A stretch of 64,000 bases of DNA from Candidatus Binataceae bacterium (GTDB lineage: Bacteria > Desulfobacterota > Binatia > Binatales > Binataceae): assembly GCA_035308025.1 (NCBI GenBank), contig DATGHL010000052.1, positions 1 to 64,000 of the forward strand. Reading direction: 5' to 3'. The notes beneath the pieces were generated by a model that did not search any database, was not told where the DNA came from, and saw only the letters and a list, made by a program, of their open reading frames with translations. Position numbers and translations under genes: made by a program. Shown here piece by piece: positions 41,964-49,643 of this stretch; the stretch's first letter is position 1, and each line of letters opens with the position of its first letter.

Positions 41964-44900
41964 TTAGTTGAGCTCATCGAGCAGCGCTTTGGCGTCTTTG
42001 AGGTCCGCGGTATCGAAGCCCTCGGTGAACCAATTGTAGATCCCGGCGAGCATCGCGCGCGCCTCATCGCGACGACCCTGATTCGCGAGCAGGCGCGCGA
42101 GACTCGTCGTCGCGCGCAATTCCGGTGATTTAGCACCCTGCGAGCGCGCAATTTTAACCGCCCGCTCGAAGCAATTCCCAGCATCTGCAATGCTGGAGTC
42201 ATCTCGCTCCAGTAGCAGCTCGCCCCTGAGCCGAAGTAGCTCAGCATCATGAGAACGGTTTTCATTCTGATTGGCGAGCTTCTGCGCTTCCTCCAAAACA
42301 GTTAGCCCTTCTTCGAAGCACTTCGTCTTGATGCACGCCTCGACTAGAAGTGAGAGGAAATACGGGCGGCCTATGTCGGCGCCGGTCGTGCGAAAGGTAG
42401 CCAGGCCTTCCCGTGTCAACCCAATTCCTCGCGCCGCTTGGCCCTGTTGGACCATTGCCCAACCCAGGAGCACCGTAGCCTGAGCCGACCACAACGCAAA
42501 CCCGTGCTCGGCGGAGAGCGCGACTAGCTTCTCGGCGCCTCGTCTAACTACTGGAATCTCTCCACGAAGCTTTCCCATATTTCCGGCAAGGCCTTGGGCG
42601 AACGCCTGACTATGAGGATGAGCAAGCTCTTGCCCCCATGCCACCGCCGCATCACTGTAGCGCCTAGCTTGCTCGGGGTAGCCGAGATGCCAGAGATTGC
42701 TCGCCGCGTATGACAAGCAGTTCACCTTTATGTCCAAGCCAATAAAGCTGAAGGCAAAGGCTCGATGCTGCTCAGGAATGTAGAGCGCTATCCCTGCCTC
42801 GAGATGACGCAGTGATTGTGAAAACTCTCCCATTTCAAACAGAGTATCGCCAGCAGCAAGATTACCGAGCATCAGTAACGTTGGATCATTTGCATCTTGC
42901 GCCCGCCGAAGTAGCTCGTTGGCAAGCTCTGACGCCATGCGAAAACGACCCCGCACAAGGTAAACGGCATAAAGACCAAACAAGGTCGCAAAGAGCTGCT
43001 GCGACTCCCGGAGTTTCTCGCAGAGCTGGCGCGCCCGTATGAACACTCGTTCCACTTCTGGCGCGGCCCAACTCTTTATCGCAATGAGTGCGGGTCCGAG
43101 CGCGAGCTGGATTCTTAGTTCCTGTCGATCGCGCTCTGGACTATCGGGCAACGCATGTAGCAACTCTATTGCTGAACTAATATTCTCAATTGCTTCCGCG
43201 TTCGCCGATCGCTTAATCGCCTGTTGGCCGGCGCGGCCGAGATACTCGATCGCCTTATCGATATTATCGCTGTGACTATAGTGATGCGCCAACTGCGTCA
43301 GGTGATCGTCGAGTTGACCAGCGAACAGCGACTCCACTGCGTGGCCGGCGCGCTCGTGCACTTGCTTGCGCCGCTCGATGAGTAATGAGTTATAGGCGAC
43401 CTCCTGGGTCAGCGCGTGCTTGAAGACATACTCGACATCGGTCGCGGCCGGCTGCTCGTAGATGAATTCGCCCGCCTGTAGATCGGCGAGTATCCGCTCC
43501 AACTGAGTATCCGCGTGTGAGGCAACTTGCCTTAGGAGAGCGCGCGACGACTCCCGCCCGATCACCGCGAGCGTTTGTAATAGTTGCTTATGCTCGCTCG
43601 GTTGCCGATCGATGCGCGACGCGAGCATCCCCTGCACGGTCGGCGGCAATCGCAACTGCGAGAGTGAGCGCGTCACCTTCACGACGCCATTGCGCGCCAG
43701 CGCGCCGTCTTCGAACAGCGCCTGCACGATCTCCTCGATAAAGAACGGATTGCCGCCGGTGCGTTCAGTGATTAAGCGCTTGAGCGGATTGAGTTCGACG
43801 GCCTCACCTAAGAGCGCCGCCAGCATCGCGGCGCCGTCCGCGCCGCCCAGCGGCTCCAGCCGAAGTTGTGAATAGTAACTCTTGTTGGTCCATTCGTGAT
43901 GATACTCGGGGCGATAGTTCACCAGCAGCAACACATTGGCGCGGGCCACGCTGTCGGCCAGCAGGTCGAGCAACGCCTGGGTCTGCGCGTCGACCCAGTG
44001 CAGATCCTCGAAGATCAGCACGACCGGCTGATTGAGGTTTTCGCGCAGGATGATGCGCTTGATCGCCTCAAGCGTCCGCTGGCGCTTGATCTGCGGGTCC
44101 ATCTGGGCGAGCGGATCGGCGCCCTCGACGACTCCGAGCAAGCCGAACAGATAGGGCAGCGTATCGGTCAGTGCAAGATCGAGTTCAGTCTGCGCGTTGC
44201 GGACTTTCTCGCGCCGCGCCGCCGCATCGTCCGTGTCCTGGATGCCGAAGTAATTGCGCAATAGTTCGAGCATGGGCAGCCACGCCGAGGCCTTGCCGTG
44301 CGAGACCGAATAGGCTTCCAGCACTTTGCAGGTCGCCGGTATCGTTGCCTTGAACTCGTGAAACAGTCGCGACTTGCCGGTCCCCGCCTCGGCCATCACC
44401 GTGACCACCTGCCCCTGCCCGGCGATCGCGAGTTCGAGCGCGCGCTGCATCTGCGCGAGCTCGTGCTCACGCCCGATGAACCGCGTCAACCCGCGCCGCG
44501 CCGACAACTGAAAGTGACTGCGCAGCGGACCGAGCCCGAGGACCTCGTAAACTTCGATCGGCGCGCTCAGCCCCTTGACGGTCATCGGTCCCAGGCCGCG
44601 CAGCTCGAAGTAGCCCTCGCAGAGTCTGCGGGTGTAATCGCTGACCGCAATCGAACCGGCCGGCGCAATCGCCTCCAGCCGCGCCGCCAGATTGGCCGTA
44701 TGGCCGACCAGGCGGGACTCGACCTTGCCGCCGGTCTCGACCGAGTAGGCCACGACCTCGCCGGTGTGGACGCCGACGCGGGCGTCGAGCGACTGCAGGC
44801 CTTTGGCGGCGCGACGCTCTCCCTCCGCGCGCAACTCCTGCTGCATCGCCAGTGCGGCGTTGAGCGCACGCTGCGGATGGTCCTCATACGCCGCCGGCGC

Positions 44901-45251
44901 GCCGAACAGCGCGAAGATGCCGTCGCCGGTCGAGCGCGCGACGTAGCCCTCGTAGCGGCGGACCGCCTCAGACATAATCCGCAGCGCCGGCGCCACGATC
45001 GCGTGCGCCGCCTCTGGGTCGAGGTCTTCCATCAGCGCGGTCGAGCCTTTGAGATCCGCAAACAGCGCCGTCACGATCTTCCGCTCGCCCTCAGGTGCTG
45101 CCGAATCGTCCGGCTGCCCCGACGAGTCGCTATACTGGCTAGCCGTTGCAGCGGTTTGAGTTGAACCCGATGCAGCAGATAACGGGCTGCCACACTCGGC
45201 GCAGAACTTCTTGCCGGGCGCGCTTTCGGCTCCGCACTTGGTGCAATACAT
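41964..45251 (-). CDS. zinc-ribbon/class III cyclase/AAA ATPase/TPR protein
   Basis: The 1,095-residue multidomain protein has a zinc ribbon with Cys3, Cys6, Cys17 and Cys20. The class III nucleotide cyclase domain (about 55-230) has metal Asp66 (FADLKGS) and Asp110 (STGDGIF) and NLAARL near the active site, so it is probably active. The AAA-type ATPase has EAGTGKSRL (Walker A) and VVLIFEDLHW (Walker B). The C-terminal 500 residues are TPR-like helices. Start at MYCTKCG because GAGGA lies upstream. Such proteins are common in soil bacteria. Signal and target unknown. Possibly cAMP synthesis gated by ligand binding. Confidence 0.88.
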   Translation of the reverse strand: MYCTKCGAESAPGKKFCAECGSPLSAASGSTQTAATASQYSDSSGQPDDSAAPEGERKIVTALFADLKGSTALMEDLDPEAAHAIVAPALRIMSEAVRRYEGYVARSTGDGIFALFGAPAAYEDHPQRALNAALAMQQELRAEGERRAAKGLQSLDARVGVHTGEVVAYSVETGGKVESRLVGHTANLAARLEAIAPAGSIAVSDYTRRLCEGYFELRGLGPMTVKGLSAPIEVYEVLGLGPLRSHFQLSARRGLTRFIGREHELAQMQRALELAIAGQGQVVTVMAEAGTGKSRLFHEFKATIPATCKVLEAYSVSHGKASAWLPMLELLRNYFGIQDTDDAAARREKVRNAQTELDLALTDTLPYLFGLLGVVEGADPLAQMDPQIKRQRTLEAIKRIILRENLNQPVVLIFEDLHWVDAQTQALLDLLADSVARANVLLLVNYRPEYHHEWTNKSYYSQLRLEPLGGADGAAMLAALLGEAVELNPLKRLITERTGGNPFFIEEIVQALFEDGALARNGVVKVTRSLSQLRLPPTVQGMLASRIDRQPSEHKQLLQTLAVIGRESSRALLRQVASHADTQLERILADLQAGEFIYEQPAATDVEYVFKHALTQEVAYNSLLIERRKQVHERAGHAVESLFAGQLDDHLTQLAHHYSHSDNIDKAIEYLGRAGQQAIKRSANAEAIENISSAIELLHALPDSPERDRQELRIQLALGPALIAIKSWAAPEVERVFIRARQLCEKLRESQQLFATLFGLYAVYLVRGRFRMASELANELLRRAQDANDPTLLMLGNLAAGDTLFEMGEFSQSLRHLEAGIALYIPEQHRAFAFSFIGLDIKVNCLSYAASNLWHLGYPEQARRYSDAAVAWGQELAHPHSQAFAQGLAGNMGKLRGEIPVVRRGAEKLVALSAEHGFALWSAQATVLLGWAMVQQGQAARGIGLTREGLATFRTTGADIGRPYFLSLLVEACIKTKCFEEGLTVLEEAQKLANQNENRSHDAELLRLRGELLLERDDSSIADAGNCFERAVKIARSQGAKSPELRATTSLARLLANQGRRDEARAMLAGIYNWFTEGFDTADLKDAKALLDELN

Positions 45252-45442
45252 CGCTCTATCCTCAAGAGACAGCGACGAATGCCCCCCTTGTATCATCGAA
45301 CGTGACGCAGCGGCCAGCAGGCTTGCGGAAGGAGTTTAGGCCGGAGTGGCCTTTTCGTGAGTCTTTGACTAAGGTGTGTCTCACTGCCGGTCCATCTGAT
45401 TGCCGGCGAAGATTTTTGCAGAGCGCGGGGAGGGTTTGCGAC

Positions 45443-46327
45443 TTGCACGCGATTAATTACGAAGCTCCAACCACGGTCGATCAGGCGCTCAAGCTGCTCG
45501 CGGCGCACGGCGAAAAAGCCCGCGCGATCTGCGGCGGCACCGACTTGATTATTCAACTGCGCGCCGGCGTCCGGCGTCCCGAGCACGTCGTCGATCTGAA
45601 GAATATCGCCGACATGCGAAAGCTCTCCTTCAGCCTGCAGCATGGTCTGCGGCTCGGCGCCGCGGTGCCGGCGATTGAGCTGCATGAAAGCGCCGACATG
45701 CGCCGTTACTATCCGGGGCTGACCGAAGCCGCTCATCTGATCGGCTCGCTGCAGATTCAAAGCCGCGCCTCGGTCGGCGGAAATCTCTGCAACGGCTCGC
45801 CCGCCGCCGACACAACGCCAGCCCTGATTGCGCTCGCGGCCAAGGGGCGGGTAGTTGGGCCCAAGGGTGAGCGGATGGTCGCGGCGGAGGATTTCTGCGT
45901 CTCGCCCGGACGCACGGTGCTGAATCCTGACGAGCTGCTGGTGGACCTGCAAATCGCGGCCCCGTCGGGCCATTCGAGTGACGCCTACCTGCGCTTCATC
46001 CCGCGCAACGAGATGGATATCGCGGTGGTCGGCGTCGGTGTGGCGGTCACGATCGATCCCGCCGACGATCGCTGTATCGACGCGCGGATCGGTTTGGGCG
46101 CGGTCGGCCCCACGCCGATTTTCGCAAAAGAGGCTTCGGCGACGCTGGTCGGCAAGAAGCTCGACGCCGCCGCGATCGATAAAGCGGCGCAGTTGGCGAT
46201 CGCGGTCAGTTCTCCGATCGACGACATGCGCGGGACCGCGGAGTTCCGCCGTCATGTGGTCGGGGTGCTGACCCGCCGCACGCTGGCGATCGCGATTGAG
46301 CGTGCGCGCAGCGCTTCGAGCCGTTAA
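45443..46327 (+). CDS. molybdenum hydroxylase FAD-binding (medium) subunit
   Basis: The 294-residue CoxM/XdhB-type FAD subunit transfers electrons from the 2Fe-2S subunit to an acceptor. FAD motifs are CGGTDLIIQLRAG near residue 32 and ASVGGNLCNGSPAADTTPAL near residue 110. TTG at 45443 was chosen because GGGGAGGG lies 8 bases upstream and the product begins HAINYEAPTTVDQALKLL as in homologues. The gene order M-S-L matches CO-dehydrogenase-like clusters. Confidence 0.92.
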   Translation: MHAINYEAPTTVDQALKLLAAHGEKARAICGGTDLIIQLRAGVRRPEHVVDLKNIADMRKLSFSLQHGLRLGAAVPAIELHESADMRRYYPGLTEAAHLIGSLQIQSRASVGGNLCNGSPAADTTPALIALAAKGRVVGPKGERMVAAEDFCVSPGRTVLNPDELLVDLQIAAPSGHSSDAYLRFIPRNEMDIAVVGVGVAVTIDPADDRCIDARIGLGAVGPTPIFAKEASATLVGKKLDAAAIDKAAQLAIAVSSPIDDMRGTAEFRRHVVGVLTRRTLAIAIERARSASSR

Positions 46328-46374
46328 TATCCATATCTAACTTCTCAACCAGGAACGAAATCGGCGCAGCAAAA

Positions 46375-46866
46375 ATGGCGAAGAAAACAGTAATCGAAAC
46401 CACGCTTAACGGCGAAGTTACGGAATTCCTCTGCGAGCCGCGCGAGAGCCTGCTCGAAGCCCTGCGCGACACGCTCGGGCTGACCGGCAGTAAAGAGGGC
46501 TGCCTGACGGGTGACTGCGGGGCTTGCACGGTCGTGATCGACGGGCGCGCGGCCTGCTCCTGCCTGGTCTTCGCGGTGGAAGCGCAGGGCAAAAAGATCG
46601 AGACGATCGAGGGCCTCGCCAGCCGCGAGGGCCTGCACGTCTTGCAGCAGAAATTCCTCGAGCACGCGAGTCTCCAGTGCGGCATCTGCACGCCCGGGTT
46701 TTTGATGTCGAGCAAGGCCTTGCTCGATCGTAATCCGAATCCGACGGAGGCCGAGATTCGTTACGCACTGGCCGGGAATCTCTGCCGCTGCACCGGTTAC
46801 GATAAAATCGTCCGCGCCGTAGTCGACGCGGCCAAAACGCTCAACAGTGGCGCTCGCGCGGCCTGA
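46375..46866 (+). CDS. molybdenum hydroxylase 2Fe-2S (small) subunit
   Basis: The 163-residue subunit carries two 2Fe-2S clusters: the plant-type set in GCLTGDCGACTVVIDGRAACSC and the helical set in LQCGICTPGF and NLCRCTGYDKIV. It links the molybdenum centre to the FAD subunit. 47 bp after the FAD gene, 59 bp before the large subunit. It is the only small subunit in the window, so both large subunits may depend on it. Confidence 0.95.
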   Translation: MAKKTVIETTLNGEVTEFLCEPRESLLEALRDTLGLTGSKEGCLTGDCGACTVVIDGRAACSCLVFAVEAQGKKIETIEGLASREGLHVLQQKFLEHASLQCGICTPGFLMSSKALLDRNPNPTEAEIRYALAGNLCRCTGYDKIVRAVVDAAKTLNSGARAA

Positions 46867-46925
46867 TCGCGGAAGACGGAATGCGCCGGCCGACCGCTCA
46901 CTAATTTTCGTATAGAGGTCACGAG

Positions 46926-49217
46926 ATGGCAGCTTCAAACGGCAAGAACTTCAAGGTAATCGGCACGCGACCCATCCGGCACGACGGCGTCGATAAGGTG
47001 ACCGGCCGCGCTAAATACGGCGCCGACTACGCCTTCCCGGACATGCTGTTCGGCAAGATGCTGCGCAGCCCGTACGCTCATGCGCGGATCAAATCGATCA
47101 ATACCGACAAGGCCAAGGCGTTGCCCGGCGTGATGGCGGTGATGACGGCGGCGGACCTGCCGGACCTGCCGGATCGGGTGGAATCCGCCGGCGAAGCTCC
47201 GATCAATGTGGCCCATCTGACGCAGAACCTGATGGCGCGTGACAAGGTGCTGTACAACGGCCACGCGCTGGCCGCAGTTTGCGCGACCAGCCCGCATATC
47301 GCCGAGGAGGCGGTGGCGCTGATCGAGGTCGACTACGAAATCCTGCCGCCGGTCATGACGGTCGAGGAGGCGATGAAGCCCGGGGCCACGATCCTGCTGC
47401 CCAATCTGCGCAATAAAGAGGAGGGCGACAAGCAGACCAATGTCGCCAGCCATCTGCAGTTCAAGCGCGGCGACGTCGCGGAAGGCTTCAAGTCCGCGGA
47501 CTACGTGGTTGAGCGCGAATTCAAAACCGCGATGGTCCATCAGGGCTATATCGAGCCGCACAATGCCGTCGCGATGTACAACTCTGACGGCAAGGGGACG
47601 ATCTGGTGTTCGACGCAGGGCACCTTTGCGGTGCGCGGACTCTCGGCCGCGGTCGCGGGAATTCCCGAGCAGGACATCAAGGTGGTGCCCGCCGAAATTG
47701 GCGGCGGCTTCGGCGGCAAGCTCACGATCTATCTGGAGCCGATCGCGCTGGTCTTCTCGAAGATGACCGGCAAGCCGGTCAAGATGGTCATGTCGCGCGC
47801 TGACGTGCTGCGCGCAACCGGCCCGACCTCGGGCTCGACGATCCGCTGCAAGATGGGGTGCACGAAGGACGGCAAGCTGGTCGCCGCGCAAGTCTGGATG
47901 GCCTACGAAGCCGGAGCCTATCCGGGCTCACCGGTCGGCGCCGGCGCGATGACGATCATCGCGCCATACGTCATCCCGAACATGATTATCGACGCCTACG
48001 ACGTCGTCGTGAATCGGCCCAAGACCGCGGCCTACCGCGCGCCCGGCGCGACCAACGCCGCGATGGCCTCCGAGACGATAATCGACGAGCTGGCCGAGAT
48101 GTGCGGAATCGATCCGGCGGACTTCCGTCTGCAAAATGCCGTGGCCGAAGGCGCGGCGCAGACCGCCGGGCCGCCGTACAAAAAGATCGGCTTCGTTGAG
48201 ACCCTCGAAGCGCTGAAGAACACTCCGCATTACAAATCGAAGCTGGAAGGGCCCTACCGCGGGCGCGGAGTTGCCTCGGGCTTCTGGTTCAATATCGGTC
48301 TGCAATCATCCGCCGTGGTCAATCTCCACGGTGACGGCACGGCGAGCCTGGTGATTGGCTCGATCGATATCGGCGGCACGCGCGCGGCGCAGGCGATGGT
48401 CGCGGCGGAAGTTCTCGGGATCGGGGCGCTGGACGTGCGGCCCCAGGTCGCCGACACCGATACGATCGGTTACACCGACGTCACCGGCGGCAGCCGAACC
48501 GCGGTGACGACCGGGGTCGCGGTCTTTCAGGCGGCCGAAGACGCCGTGCGCCAGCTCAAGGAGCGCGCGGCCAAACTGTGGGAGAAGAAGCCCGAAGAGA
48601 TTGCCTACACGGACGGCGTGCTGAGCACCGCCGCCGACCCGTCGAAAAAGCTGACGCTCAAGGAGATCGCCAAGCAGTTCGCGCGTACCGGCGGACCGAT
48701 CACCGGACGCGCCAACGTCAATGTGCGCGGCGTCGGACCGTCGTTCGCCACCACCTGCGTCGATGTCGAAGTCGATCCCGACACCGGCAAGGTCAAGATT
48801 CTGCGCGCGACCTGCGTGCAGGATGTCGGCAAGGCGCTCCATCCGAGCTACGTCGAGGGGCAGATTCAGGGCGGCACGGCGCAAGGTATCGGCTGGGCGC
48901 TCAACGAGGAATACGTCTACGACGACAAGGGCATCTTGCGCAATTTCGGGCTCCTCGACTACCGCATGCCGACCTGTCTTGACCTGCCCGAGATCGAAAC
49001 CGTGCTGGTCGAGGTTCCGGCGCCCGGCCATCCGATCGGCTCGCGCGGGGTGGGCGAGGTTCCGATCGTGCCGCCGGTCGCGGCCGTCGCTAATGCGATC
49101 GCACGCGCGACCGGAATCAGAATGGAAGTGGCGCCGATGTCACCACCTCGGCTGCTGAAAGCGCTGCTCAAGAAACGCAACGGCGCCGACAGCCAGGCGG
49201 CGGCAGCTGGCCGCTAA
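46926..49217 (+). CDS. xanthine-dehydrogenase-family molybdenum-binding large subunit (copy 1)
   Basis: The 763-residue subunit binds the Mo-pterin cofactor. Seen are VVPAEIGGGFGGK near residue 260, AYRAPGATNAAM near residue 370 and the catalytic Glu in RGVGEVPIVPP near the C-terminus. It lacks the AYxCSFR loop that defines true aerobic CO dehydrogenase, so CO oxidation is unlikely. Hydroxylation of an N-heterocycle, aldehyde or aromatic acyl-CoA is more plausible. A terminator-like hairpin follows it. Confidence 0.92.
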   Translation: MAASNGKNFKVIGTRPIRHDGVDKVTGRAKYGADYAFPDMLFGKMLRSPYAHARIKSINTDKAKALPGVMAVMTAADLPDLPDRVESAGEAPINVAHLTQNLMARDKVLYNGHALAAVCATSPHIAEEAVALIEVDYEILPPVMTVEEAMKPGATILLPNLRNKEEGDKQTNVASHLQFKRGDVAEGFKSADYVVEREFKTAMVHQGYIEPHNAVAMYNSDGKGTIWCSTQGTFAVRGLSAAVAGIPEQDIKVVPAEIGGGFGGKLTIYLEPIALVFSKMTGKPVKMVMSRADVLRATGPTSGSTIRCKMGCTKDGKLVAAQVWMAYEAGAYPGSPVGAGAMTIIAPYVIPNMIIDAYDVVVNRPKTAAYRAPGATNAAMASETIIDELAEMCGIDPADFRLQNAVAEGAAQTAGPPYKKIGFVETLEALKNTPHYKSKLEGPYRGRGVASGFWFNIGLQSSAVVNLHGDGTASLVIGSIDIGGTRAAQAMVAAEVLGIGALDVRPQVADTDTIGYTDVTGGSRTAVTTGVAVFQAAEDAVRQLKERAAKLWEKKPEEIAYTDGVLSTAADPSKKLTLKEIAKQFARTGGPITGRANVNVRGVGPSFATTCVDVEVDPDTGKVKILRATCVQDVGKALHPSYVEGQIQGGTAQGIGWALNEEYVYDDKGILRNFGLLDYRMPTCLDLPEIETVLVEVPAPGHPIGSRGVGEVPIVPPVAAVANAIARATGIRMEVAPMSPPRLLKALLKKRNGADSQAAAAGR

Positions 49218-49245
49218 CGCGAAGCAATGAATCGAAGGTGAGAGG

Positions 49246-49281
49246 AAAGGGTTCGAGCCTGCGACGGCTCGACCCTTTTTT
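49246..49281 (+). terminator. intrinsic terminator after first large subunit gene
   Basis: AAAGGGTTCGAGCC and GGCTCGACCCTTTTTT form a 13-bp stem with a one-base bulge and six T. It ends 4 bp before the MoaD-like start, so that gene is read through at reduced level or from its own signal. Confidence 0.7.
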
Positions 49282-49285
49282 AGCG

Positions 49286-49549
49286 ATGGCCATCGTCGTA
49301 GTTCCAGCCCTGTTGCGCAAACTCACGGATGGCGTCGAGCGCGTGCCGGTCACGGGTCGCAATCTGGGCCAAGTGATCGAAGACCTTGAACGGCAGTTCC
49401 CCGGCTTCCGTGAGCAGTTGGTCCAGAACGGCGAGATGAAACCTTCGATCGCGGTGTCGATTGACGGCGAGATGGGTACCGGCGGCCTGCTCGACCGCGT
49501 CAAGGATTCGAGCGAAATTTTTTTCATCCCGGCGATTGGCGGCGGCTGA
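49286..49549 (+). CDS. MoaD/ThiS-like sulfur carrier protein
   Basis: The 87-residue ubiquitin-fold protein ends in Ile-Gly-Gly-Gly, the Gly-Gly tail that is thiocarboxylated in MoaD and ThiS. The segments LTDGVERVPVTGRNLGQVIEDLE and SEIFFIPAIGG are family-like. It sits between the two large subunit genes, suggesting a role in providing sulfur for the molybdenum cofactor or in a dedicated pathway. Start ATG 49286 has no clear ribosome site; the upstream hairpin may control it. Confidence 0.8.
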   Translation: MAIVVVPALLRKLTDGVERVPVTGRNLGQVIEDLERQFPGFREQLVQNGEMKPSIAVSIDGEMGTGGLLDRVKDSSEIFFIPAIGGG

Positions 49550-49643
49550 CGCTACCGCCCCTCAGATCTTTTGAAATAAACTGGAGCTGTCAGATCCGAC
49601 GGCCGGTTTGCTCCTGGCCCGTTTTACCTCCGGAGGTGTCATC

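Noticed and set aside
46926..49217. Aerobic CO dehydrogenase (CoxL form I)
   Set aside because: The defining AYxCSFR loop is absent in both large subunits; they read AYRAPG.
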